Positions 56,799 to 64,000 of a stretch of DNA of 64,000 nucleotides are shown here, one piece after another. The stretch is from contig NC_015177.1 in the NCBI RefSeq assembly GCF_000190735.1, positions 4,278,001 to 4,342,000 on the forward strand, written 5' to 3'. The position numbers and the translations under genes were made by a program. The notes under the pieces are model-generated. The model did no database searches. It was not told where the DNA came from and was given only the letters and a program-made list of their open reading frames with translations. The number at the start of each line of letters is the position of its first letter. Positions within the stretch are counted from its first letter, which is position 1. The DNA comes from Pseudopedobacter saltans DSM 12145. GTDB lineage: Bacteria; Bacteroidota; Bacteroidia; Sphingobacteriales; Sphingobacteriaceae.

Positions 56799-58229
56799 AT
56801 GATGAAAACAGGAAAATTATTAGCTATACTCTTTTTTTTAACAAGTGGTGTTGTTGCTAAAAATATTCAAGTAAAAAATGCTTCAGAACTGAATAAGGCC
56901 ATTGGTTCTGCGGTTGCGGGTGATGCGATTTTAATGCAACCGGGTGAGTGGAAGGATGTAAAAATACTATTCAATTCCAAAGCAAGTAAAGCCAAGCCAA
57001 TTACGCTGAAAGCTGATCAAGCCGGCAAGGTTATGTTGTCCGGAGAATCTTCTTTAAGTTTCGATGCTCCATATTTAGTGGTGGAAGGCTTACTTTTTAA
57101 AGATGGAAGTTTAAAAAAAGGCAGCGTAATTCAGTTTAATTCTGATTACTGCAAATTGGAAAATACAGCTATTGTAGATTTTAATCCCTCACAAAAATCA
57201 ACGGGTTACTATTGGGTATTGTTTAGAGGAAATAACAATTTAATGCAGTATTGCTCTTTTAAAGGCAAGAATAATATGCAACCTTTAGTAGGCAATGATC
57301 AGGATAATTCCAGATATAATACAGTTCAATACTGTTATTTTAAAGATATCCCATATACACCAGATAATGGCAGAGAGATATTCAGAATATGGGGATATGG
57401 CAGAAGTGAAGAGACTGGTGATGATGGGGCATTTTTTACAATCAAAAATAATCTTTTCGAGAGGGCTCATGGTGAGGGGATGGAAATTATTTCATTAAAA
57501 TCTAACCGTAACAAAGTTATAGGCAATACCGTGATTTCTACAAAAGGTGGAATTGTTGGCAGAAGCGGAAATTTCAACACTATTGAAGAAAATTTCATTT
57601 TTGGGGAAAACGAGAAAGGAAGTTATGGTATCCGATTGGCGGGACAGGGCCACCACGTAGTAAATAATTATGTGCGAGATGTTGATGGCGACGGTTTGAT
57701 TTTGATTTGTGGTGAATATATCGAAAAAGCGCTAACTGATAAATATGAGCCTATATTAAGAGCGGGGACCCCTTTGGGAAGAGTTCCAAGATACGGACAT
57801 GTAAAGGATGGGCTTTATGTGAATAATACATTTTTAAATGTAGGCGGTGCAGGAATTAATATTGGCGGAAGTTACAATGGTAATCCAGGTGCGGACCAAA
57901 GGATGCTTTTGCCGGAGAACAATACAATTACCCATAACATTATTTCCACCAAAAGCGGTAAAAATGCAATTCAAGCTACATCGCCCTCTCAGAATCCAAT
58001 TTTGGCAAACTTTAAATTTAAATCTAATATACTGGGCTCTAATTTGGTGTACGATAACGGCGCAGAGCCTGACAGTGGTGTGAAGGAAACCCCAATAACA
58101 ATAAATGGGAAGGAGTATAAAATACCATTTGCAAGTAAAAAGGATACATTAATTACTTCAAAACCAGGTGTTAGAATTAAGAACAAGCCATTATCATCGA
58201 AAGAAGTAGGTGTTAAGTGGTCAATCTAA
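56799..58229 (+). CDS. PL6-family polysaccharide lyase with altered active-site His (PUL2)
   Basis: 476 residues, Sec signal ending at about VVAKN. A compact PL6 parallel beta-helix without the extra N-terminal domain of the first PL6. Catalytic Lys234 in IISLKSNRN and Arg255 in GGIVGRSGN keep the 21-residue spacing of PL6, but the His that normally follows the Arg is Ser256. The enzyme may therefore have a different uronate preference or reduced activity. 8 bp after the DUF4955-like gene. By family it should cut alginate- or dermatan-like linkages; substrate not established. Confidence 0.83.
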   Translation: MMKTGKLLAILFFLTSGVVAKNIQVKNASELNKAIGSAVAGDAILMQPGEWKDVKILFNSKASKAKPITLKADQAGKVMLSGESSLSFDAPYLVVEGLLFKDGSLKKGSVIQFNSDYCKLENTAIVDFNPSQKSTGYYWVLFRGNNNLMQYCSFKGKNNMQPLVGNDQDNSRYNTVQYCYFKDIPYTPDNGREIFRIWGYGRSEETGDDGAFFTIKNNLFERAHGEGMEIISLKSNRNKVIGNTVISTKGGIVGRSGNFNTIEENFIFGENEKGSYGIRLAGQGHHVVNNYVRDVDGDGLILICGEYIEKALTDKYEPILRAGTPLGRVPRYGHVKDGLYVNNTFLNVGGAGINIGGSYNGNPGADQRMLLPENNTITHNIISTKSGKNAIQATSPSQNPILANFKFKSNILGSNLVYDNGAEPDSGVKETPITINGKEYKIPFASKKDTLITSKPGVRIKNKPLSSKEVGVKWSI

Positions 58230-58257
58230 TAAAAATAGTATAGAAGTGATAATTACA

Positions 58258-58725
58258 ATGATGAAGAAACTTATTCTTTTTTTTCTACCGTTTATCCTCT
58301 TGATATCTTGTAAAAAAGATTCGGAATTGTATAAATACAATAAAGATTTGGTGGGGATCTGGAGTTTAACGTCTAACAAAATTGTTTATTATTCTGCCAG
58401 CGGACAAAAGCTGCATGAAGAGGAGCTGGCGGGGGAGGGGACATTTTCTTCTGTGCAATTTAAAAGTGACGTAACCGCTTATTTGAATGTTAAAGAGGGT
58501 GAGGGGTATAATTCGGCTTATGATATTGTGACCTTAGAAAATAAGAAATATATGGAGTTTTACAGTTTTGCAATTTTTAATAGCCAGTATTTTGAGATTC
58601 AATCAAAAAATGCAACTAACATGGTTTGGAAAATGAAGTTTTCGCAAGTTGAATATGATGATGAATCGGGAGGAACTTCGATTGCAGATTATGCTATCCT
58701 TACTCTCAATCTAATGAAAAATTAA
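58258..58725 (+). CDS. Small lipoprotein of unknown function (PUL2)
   Basis: 155 residues. The start at 58258 (MMKKLILFFLPFILLISC) gives a clear lipobox LISC; ATG at 58261 is equally possible, while a GTG at 58210 would overlap the PL6 gene. The mature part resembles small lipocalin-like proteins: YNKDLVGIWSLTSNKIVYY, GEGTFSSVQFKSDVTAYLN, MVWKMKF. It is beta-rich and about the length of a lipocalin-like domain. It may bind a ligand at the surface; function unknown. It lies between the second PL6 and the Tat-type GH28-like gene. Confidence 0.65.
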   Translation: MMKKLILFFLPFILLISCKKDSELYKYNKDLVGIWSLTSNKIVYYSASGQKLHEEELAGEGTFSSVQFKSDVTAYLNVKEGEGYNSAYDIVTLENKKYMEFYSFAIFNSQYFEIQSKNATNMVWKMKFSQVEYDDESGGTSIADYAILTLNLMKN

Positions 58726-58736
58726 AACTTGAAAGA

Positions 58737-60413
58737 ATGAAACCAGTTAACCAAAATCAAAACGAAACCTTAACAAGGAGAAAATGGTTAGGAAAGCTAT
58801 CTGTACCAGCTGCTGCTGTATTAGGTGTGCCACTTTTAGGAAATGAGGTTTTTGCTGCAAGAAAAGAAGAGCAGCCTTTGAGTTCTTTGGGGCAAAAAAT
58901 TTTTAATGTAAAAGATTTTGGTGCGAAAGGCGACAGTACAACTTTAGATACTGTGGCGGTACAAACGGCAATAGATAAGTGTGCTGAAGCCAAAGAGGGG
59001 ATAGTCTTAATTCCGGAGGGAACATTTATCATTGGAACAATACGTCTGAAAGATTACGTTACACTGCATTTGTCTGCTGGAGGGGTTCTCAAAGGAAGTC
59101 CGAAGCGGGAAGATTATACAGCGGGAGAGGGCATTCCAACCGGGAATGGAAATATTGTGATGCTTTATGCTAGCAATGCCAGGAACGTTTCTATAACCGG
59201 CACCGGGACAATAGATGGAAATGGAGAGGCGTTTTTTACAGGTAAGGGAGATAACACCGGACCAAATTCTACCGGAGGTGGGTATTTTGACAGGCCCCAT
59301 CTCTTGATATTTTATAAATGTAACCAGTTGAGACTTGAGGATACCTTTTATACAAAAAGTGCTTATCACTGTTTTAGAATATTACAATGTGAACAGGTAG
59401 ATATAAATGGTGTGGTTATATATAATCGCGTTAACCGGAATAACGACGGTTTTCATTTTAACAGCTGTAAATATGTTCACGTTACCAATTGTGATGTGAG
59501 ATGTCAGGATGATGCCTGTGCCTTATTTGGGAGCAATCAATTCGTGACAATCAGTAATTCTTCATTCAGTACACGCTGGTCTATTTTTAGATTTGGGAGT
59601 GGAGATCCGCAGAACATTACCATTTCCAATTGTATTATTTACGACACTTATGGCTGTGCTATTAAAATCAGTTCGGGAAATGTAAGGCTGGAGAATTTCA
59701 TATTTAGTAATATCGTGATGCGGAATGTGACAGGCCCAATTGGTATAGGCTTTGGTGGTTCCACGAATGCGCAGGATAAAGTATATATGAAGAACCTGAT
59801 TTTTAGTTCGATTACTGCACAGGTTGTTAATAAGCCGCAAGAGCATCCAGATATTAAATTTTCTCTGAATATATTTCCGGGCGAGCACTACAGTTGCATT
59901 ACCTTAAATGCACTAAAGGGACATTATATAGAGAATGTTACTTTTAGCGATATACATGTACAATATCAGGGAGGAGGTTCTAAAGAACTGGCTCAGAAAC
60001 AAAATATTCCTCAGAAATCCAGAGAGTATTTTACCGTTTGGGAAGAAGAACCTTTCGGTCCGCCTGCATATGGTTTTTATGCCAGAAATGTCAAAAATTT
60101 GAGATTGAATAACATCCGATTGGAATACGATGAGCCTGATGCAAGGTCTGCAATGATTCTGGAAAATGTACAGGAAGCACAAATGGGAAATATTGCCTTG
60201 AAGGGCGGCATGGAAGCGGAAGCTACCATTCAACTTAAAGGTTGTAGTGATATTATTTTTACAAGTCCAATGTTGTTGTCCTCTTCTCAGGCTTTTTTAA
60301 AGTTGGAAGAATCGAAAAATATAGTTGTAGATGGTGGGTTAATCCAAAAAGCAAAAAAGAAAGTAGTTTTTGGTAAAAACAGCAGCATTAAAGATATTCT
60401 ATTACGAGTTTAG
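58737..60413 (+). CDS. GH28-like enzyme with Tat-type signal (PUL2)
   Basis: 558 residues. The N-terminus NETLTRRKWLGKLSVPAAAV has the twin-Arg pattern of a Tat signal followed by a hydrophobic stretch to about NEVFA. The beta-helix begins at FNVKDFGAKGDSTTLDTVAVQ. Acidic motifs NNDGFHFN and RCQDDACALFG are where GH28 has NTDG and DD; a STRWSIFRFGSGD segment takes the place of GHG. Probably acts on a uronic acid linkage after folding in the cytoplasm, perhaps with a cofactor. It is the last gene of the locus and a terminator follows. Confidence 0.78.
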   Translation: MKPVNQNQNETLTRRKWLGKLSVPAAAVLGVPLLGNEVFAARKEEQPLSSLGQKIFNVKDFGAKGDSTTLDTVAVQTAIDKCAEAKEGIVLIPEGTFIIGTIRLKDYVTLHLSAGGVLKGSPKREDYTAGEGIPTGNGNIVMLYASNARNVSITGTGTIDGNGEAFFTGKGDNTGPNSTGGGYFDRPHLLIFYKCNQLRLEDTFYTKSAYHCFRILQCEQVDINGVVIYNRVNRNNDGFHFNSCKYVHVTNCDVRCQDDACALFGSNQFVTISNSSFSTRWSIFRFGSGDPQNITISNCIIYDTYGCAIKISSGNVRLENFIFSNIVMRNVTGPIGIGFGGSTNAQDKVYMKNLIFSSITAQVVNKPQEHPDIKFSLNIFPGEHYSCITLNALKGHYIENVTFSDIHVQYQGGGSKELAQKQNIPQKSREYFTVWEEEPFGPPAYGFYARNVKNLRLNNIRLEYDEPDARSAMILENVQEAQMGNIALKGGMEAEATIQLKGCSDIIFTSPMLLSSSQAFLKLEESKNIVVDGGLIQKAKKKVVFGKNSSIKDILLRV

Positions 60414-60508
60414 TTTTAGTACAAGTTCTTTTCTTTTAAGCCCTATCTAAAATTTCCTTCCTTGGGCCTGTAATTGGTGAACAAAAGAGAGAAGCTATAC
60501 TCTTTTGA

Positions 60509-60539
60509 GAGCTGGCTAAGCAAAAGCCGGCTCTTTTTT
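60509..60539 (+). terminator. Rho-independent terminator ending PUL2
   Basis: gagctggct (60509-60517) pairs with agccggctc (60525-60533), one G-U pair, followed by a T run. A weaker hairpin caaaaga / tcttttg precedes it. On the minus strand it may also end the acyltransferase gene, whose stop is adjacent. Confidence 0.85.
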
Positions 60540-61605
60540 ATTTCCTGTTAATGAGGTATTTTCTAACAGGTTTATCGTATAAAATCATAATCAGATAAGC
60601 GAATAGTATTAAGAAAATAACTCCACCTATAACAACAAAAGTAAGTTGAGTAGAATCGGGTTTATAGGTATTTAAATAACCGGCAAAAATCCATAGAGCC
60701 CAGTAGTGAGTCATATATAATGGATAAGATATATCTCCTAAAAATTTGCAAATGGTTTTACCTTTCGAAATAGTGGCCCCCGCTCCCAGCGATACCAGAA
60801 GAGGGAAATAGATTAATACGATTAATAATTCGGTTAACCAATTGAAAGAAAAGTGGGGCGCTATAAATGCACCAATTAATAATATAGACAAGCCTAAAAA
60901 TCCCAACCTGTTTTTTAAAATCCAATTACTTCTGTAGATGAATAATCCTGCTAGAAATGAATAGGAAATACGGGCAGAGCCTTGCCAGAAATTATCGCCA
61001 CTCCAGCCTCCTGCAAGGTTGCCAGAAGTATAAGCAACATAAATTAACCCAATGGCGGAAATGAGGAGCAATGCGGGAAGATATCTTCTGTTTATTTTAT
61101 ATAGCACAAAAACGTATGTAATATTGGCAATATATTCCCAGAAGAGAGACCAGGCTGGTGCATTCAATCCAAATAAATTGAAATAGCGATCTTCCATTAT
61201 AGGAAGGGGGATTAAAAATACTGTCGACAGAAATAGCAGTGCAATTTTGCCAATGCTATACGTTTGTGCAGCAATAGAGAAAGGATCAAAGAGAAAGCCT
61301 AATAGACCTAATATAGCTCCTATTATAACCAAAGGATGTAACCTGATTAATCTCCTTTTCAAAAAATGCCAGATGCCCATTTGTTCTAAACGCTGATCGT
61401 AAGCATAAGCTATTACAAAACCAGAAAGGCAAAAGAAAAAATCGACTGCTAAAAACCCATGTCCAATAAATAGTTTGCTATAGTCAAAAATTATGCATTC
61501 GGCAAAATGGAAAATTACAACACATACAGCTGCGATGCCTCTTAAGCCATCAAGAATTTGGAAATGTTGTTTTGTCTTTAAAGTATCTGGGTTAATGCTA
61601 TTCAT
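60538..61605 (-). CDS. Acyltransferase-3 family membrane protein
   Basis: 355 residues with about ten membrane helices. Seen: QILDGLRGIAAVCVVIFHFAE with the catalytic His of the family, DFFFCLSGFVIAYAY and KRRLIRLHPLVIIG (the Arg-rich loop). Such proteins transfer acetyl or other acyl groups to extracytoplasmic sugars, e.g. O-acetylation of surface polysaccharides. The gene is convergent with PUL2 and not part of its operon. No cofactor motif beyond the family is visible. Confidence 0.88.
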   Translation of the reverse strand: MNSINPDTLKTKQHFQILDGLRGIAAVCVVIFHFAECIIFDYSKLFIGHGFLAVDFFFCLSGFVIAYAYDQRLEQMGIWHFLKRRLIRLHPLVIIGAILGLLGFLFDPFSIAAQTYSIGKIALLFLSTVFLIPLPIMEDRYFNLFGLNAPAWSLFWEYIANITYVFVLYKINRRYLPALLLISAIGLIYVAYTSGNLAGGWSGDNFWQGSARISYSFLAGLFIYRSNWILKNRLGFLGLSILLIGAFIAPHFSFNWLTELLIVLIYFPLLVSLGAGATISKGKTICKFLGDISYPLYMTHYWALWIFAGYLNTYKPDSTQLTFVVIGGVIFLILFAYLIMILYDKPVRKYLINRK

Positions 61606-61995
61606 CTCGGGTTTAATGGATCAAGTAGCTAATATTGGAAAAATATTAAGTAAAACAAACCTGATTTGTAATATGTCAAGATTGTAAAATAATACAGAAT
61701 ACTTTAAACAAGTAAGCTTTGTTATTATAATGAAGCATCTCTAAAGCATCTCTTAACGAAAGATGAACGAAGGATGGAACTACTCAAACGATTCCTCAAT
61801 AAACAAGTGTTTAACAAAGGAGACTGAAGGATAGATACACAACTATGTAAATATCGAAGGTTTAATCTCTGAAATTAATCTGTTTAATAAATGATTTTAA
61901 TATGATAAAACAATAAAAGACAAATTTGTCTTTTATTGTTTTTATACCTCTCTTTGTAGAGTAGTAAACTGAAATAATAATTAAAAATTAAAACG
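61606..61995. other. Divergent intergenic region between acyltransferase and the RIC operon
   Basis: 390 bp without a gene. The right third holds the palindrome and promoter described separately. The left part has related agcatctctaaagcatctctt repeats around 61,735-61,760 and no other recognised element. Confidence 0.55.
61907..61942. promoter_or_regulatory. Perfect 36-bp palindrome over the RIC promoter (candidate operator)
   Basis: Two 18-bp arms (left arm aaaacaataaaagacaaa) meet without a loop at 61924/61925. TTTG at 61925-61928 could be the -33 element and TCTCTTTG at 61949-61956 the -7 element (20-bp spacing), with the start codon 40 bp further on. A dimeric regulator bound here would cover the -33 region. 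The sequence is not the FNR consensus. Confidence 0.6.
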
Positions 61996-62949
61996 ATGGT
62001 AACAGTTGAGATTCTGGATGTGACGCAAATAGAGCCAAAGCTCAAACATCCAACTATTTTCAAACACTTTGATGAGCTTGATGCGGGCGAAAGTTTCATT
62101 ATAGACAATGACCATGACCCGAAACCTTTGTATTACCAGCTTTTAGGCGAACGTGGAAATATTTTTACATGGGAATACCTGTCTCAAGGGCCAGTTCGCT
62201 GGCAGGTAAGGATAGCAAAGCGTACTAAAGAAGATAATGGGGAAACAATAGGCGAGATTGCGGCTAAAGATATGCGGAAAGTTGCCGTGTTTAAAGAAAA
62301 AGGTATTGATTATAGCTGCGGAGGTAATAAAACTTTGAAAGAAGTGAGTGCCGAAGTAAATATAGATGAAGAAGAATTGAAACAAGCTTTGGAAGATGCA
62401 GTGAACAGACCATTATCAGCTTCTCAGAATTTTAATGATTGGGATCTGGACTTTTTAGCGGATTATATCAGTAAAACTCATCATCGTTATGTAATGGAAA
62501 ATCTGGAAATTATTGGCGGATTGGCAGAAAAAGTAGCGCAGCATCACGGAGAACATCATCCTCAGCTGATTCGATTGGAACAATCGGTTAAGCTTTTTCT
62601 GCAAAGTCTGACAGTGCATATCAGGAAAGAGGAACAGGCTATTTTTCCGATAATAAAACAATTGGTGGCTAAGGAAATCGATAAATCTGTTCATGTTACA
62701 GAACCGGCACTTCTAAAGCAATCAGCTTTATTGTTGGAGAAAGAACATTCTATTTTTGCAGAGGATCTTCAATATTTCAGAAAATTGGCTAACAATTATC
62801 AACTACCGGAAGATGCCTGTAATTCGTTCGCCTATTTCTATCATAAATTACAGGAATTGGAAAATGATCTGCAACAGTATATGCATTTAGAAAATAATAT
62901 ACTTTTTCCTAAAGTGGTTACTTTAGAACAGGAGGTTTCAGCGTCTTAG
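61996..62949 (+). CDS. ric: RIC/ScdA/YtfE-type di-iron protein with N-terminal DUF2249
   Basis: 317 residues, cytoplasmic. Domain order: DUF2249 (about 3-72; EPKLKHPTIFKHFDELDAGESF, YLSQGPVRWQVRI), DUF542/ScdA_N (about 83-140) with the motif DYSCGG (Cys108), and a hemerythrin-like domain (about 155-305) with the His/Glu ligands in KTHHRYV, HHGEHHP, HIRKEEQAI and KEHSIF. RIC proteins help repair iron-sulfur clusters damaged by nitric oxide or oxidants. Fusion of DUF2249 to RIC is a variant of the family. The next gene also contains DUF2249, 23 bp downstream, so both probably act together. Confidence 0.9.
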   Translation: MVTVEILDVTQIEPKLKHPTIFKHFDELDAGESFIIDNDHDPKPLYYQLLGERGNIFTWEYLSQGPVRWQVRIAKRTKEDNGETIGEIAAKDMRKVAVFKEKGIDYSCGGNKTLKEVSAEVNIDEEELKQALEDAVNRPLSASQNFNDWDLDFLADYISKTHHRYVMENLEIIGGLAEKVAQHHGEHHPQLIRLEQSVKLFLQSLTVHIRKEEQAIFPIIKQLVAKEIDKSVHVTEPALLKQSALLLEKEHSIFAEDLQYFRKLANNYQLPEDACNSFAYFYHKLQELENDLQQYMHLENNILFPKVVTLEQEVSAS

Positions 62950-62972
62950 ATCGACACTAATTGAATGGCGTT

Positions 62973-63800
62973 ATGGAAAGTAAAACGAAAATAAATGATA
63001 ATACAAGTATATCCGAGATTATCAAAACCGAAAAGGCAGCAATAGATGCCATTGCTGAAGTTTCTAAACCTTTACAGCGTTTGAAAATCCCAGTACTCAG
63101 AAAGGTTATGGCTTCAAGGGTTACTATTGCAGAAGCTGCAAAAATGGGCAGGACGACTGTTGCCGATATTGTTAAAGCTTTGGAACCATTAGGTTTTGAA
63201 TACGAAGCGGTTGATCAGGAAAGAGAATCAAATGATTTAAAACCCCAATGGTTAAATGCTGCAGATCGGGAGGCTATTAAATGGTTTGATGTTCGTTCTA
63301 TTATAGAATCAGGAACCGATCCTCTAAAGGAAATACTTGGTGTTTTTAAAGAGATAAAGCCCGGTAATATTCTGTGTATTATTAATAATTTTGTTCCTAC
63401 ACCTTTAATTCATTTGCTGAAACAGGAAAAGGCCGAAGCAAGTTTTGTTGATACCATGAGTGATACTGAGTACCATACTTATTTTCTGAAAAAAGCCGAA
63501 TCTCAATTGGATAAGAAAAGAAGCAATGATAAGATAATTATGGATGATGCCGATTCCTTTAATCGTATTTGTCAAAGCTTTGCAAAGGAAAAAGTCAGGG
63601 AAATTGACGTTCGGGAATTGGAAATGCCTTTGCCTATGCAAACTATTTTAAGTAATCTGGAAGATTTAGCTAAACGCGAAGTATTATTTGTACATCACAA
63701 ACGGGTACCGGTATACCTTTTAGAAGAATTGGCAGACAGAGATTTGGAAATCCATATTTATAATGTGGAAGAAGGAAATGTGAAGATGCTTTTATTTTAA
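62973..63800 (+). CDS. DUF2249-containing protein (two copies) with helical N-terminal domain
   Basis: 275 residues, cytoplasmic. N-terminal helical domain (about 8-75; IKTEKAAIDAIAEVSKPLQRLKIP, MGRTTVADIVKALEPLGFE), resembling DUF1858, then a DUF2249 domain (about 90-170; WFDVRSIIESGTDPLKEILGVF) and a second, weaker one at the C-terminus (about 205-275; REIDVRELEMPLPMQTIL). The ATG at 62973 is preferred to a TTG at 62961. Genes of this type lie near denitrification or NO-response genes in many bacteria; exact role unknown. The preceding neighbour is the RIC gene. Confidence 0.75.
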   Translation: MESKTKINDNTSISEIIKTEKAAIDAIAEVSKPLQRLKIPVLRKVMASRVTIAEAAKMGRTTVADIVKALEPLGFEYEAVDQERESNDLKPQWLNAADREAIKWFDVRSIIESGTDPLKEILGVFKEIKPGNILCIINNFVPTPLIHLLKQEKAEASFVDTMSDTEYHTYFLKKAESQLDKKRSNDKIIMDDADSFNRICQSFAKEKVREIDVRELEMPLPMQTILSNLEDLAKREVLFVHHKRVPVYLLEELADRDLEIHIYNVEEGNVKMLLF

Positions 63801-63864
63801 ATGTCGTTATTCGTCTATCGTCTATCAAATAACGAGTATCGAAAAACGAACAACCAGTAATTAA

Positions 63865-64000
63865 ATGTCAGATATAGATATAGGAAAAACGGTAGATGGG
63901 AGCGTAGTGCTTCCGTTTTATGCAACGGCTTCCGTAGTTTTTTGTGTGCTTTGCCTGCTGTTATTCATTGGAGCAGATAGTCTGTCTACTCATTATTTTA
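63865..64000 (+). CDS. Membrane protein, 5' part only (cut by window end)
   Basis: First 45 codons: MSDIDIGKTVDGSVVLPFYA followed by a hydrophobic helix (ASVVFCVLCLLLFIGAD). The position behind RIC and DUF2249 genes and the N-terminus suggest the heme-copper-oxidase-like or NnrS-like membrane proteins that accompany these genes in Bacteroidetes, but that is a guess from a fragment. Confidence 0.6.
   Translation, partial: MSDIDIGKTVDGSVVLPFYATASVVFCVLCLLLFIGADSLSTHYF

Noticed and set aside
38359-60413. PUL2 read as an alginate or dermatan sulfate locus because of PL6
   Set aside because: No PL7/PL17, no GH88 and no sulfatase; GH28-like proteins and a fucosidase do not fit either standard pathway.

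Overview
The window is chromosomal DNA of a Bacteroidetes bacterium, most likely from the Sphingobacteriaceae (Pedobacter / Pseudopedobacter type). Evidence: AT-rich sequence; two SusC/SusD pairs with glycoside hydrolases behind them; an nDsbD domain encoded apart from the rest of DsbD; promoters that fit the Bacteroidetes TTG / TAnnTTTG pattern (upstream of ahcY and prfC); few Shine-Dalgarno sequences. The GH31 enzyme fits the branch in which alpha-galactosidases were described from Pseudopedobacter saltans, but species identity is not proven here.

Bases 1-26,800 are mostly housekeeping genes in short operons: a 2,4-dienoyl-CoA-reductase-like SDR (cut by the window edge), an exported M1 aminopeptidase, a short TPR protein, a bacilliredoxin, ahcY, a VIT-type transporter with an SdpI-like membrane protein, carA, panB, an RluA-type pseudouridine synthase, a patatin, a split DsbD system, a beta-propeller protein, prfC, poxB, ndk, nrnA, an FKBP lipoprotein, a TatD hydrolase, asparaginase, a DUF4260 protein, a formylglycine-generating-enzyme lipoprotein and an exported EEP-family hydrolase.

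Bases 26,900-37,300 are polysaccharide utilisation locus 1 (PUL1): SusC, SusD, then GH29 alpha-L-fucosidase, GH27 alpha-galactosidase and a GH31 enzyme. The set suggests removal of terminal alpha-fucose and alpha-galactose from an oligosaccharide.

Bases 38,300-60,500 are PUL2: SusC, SusD, two surface lipoproteins (DUF5000-like and DUF4998 plus discoidin), a PL6 lyase lipoprotein, a 972-residue GH28-like protein with a large unassigned N-terminus, a second GH29, a GH28-like enzyme, a DUF4955-type beta-helix protein, a second PL6 lyase, a small lipoprotein and a Tat-type GH28-like protein. Six of the eight genes downstream of the binding proteins encode right- or parallel-beta-helix type or uronate-active families, so the target is probably an acidic, fucosylated polysaccharide; the exact glycan is not evident. 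No regulator is encoded in either PUL.

The most unusual non-coding feature is a four-copy, roughly 250-bp repeat array inside PUL2 (50.98-52.09 kb). It is rich in hairpins, is interrupted by a 137-bp MITE, and carries a 72-bp duplication that includes the last codons of the upstream gene. A decayed relative with a compensated stem substitution lies just upstream of the PUL2 SusC (about 38.0 kb).

After PUL2 come an acyltransferase-3 gene on the minus strand and the start of a nitrosative-stress type operon: a RIC/YtfE di-iron repair protein fused to DUF2249, a DUF2249 protein, and the first codons of a membrane protein. A perfect 36-bp palindrome lies over its probable promoter.
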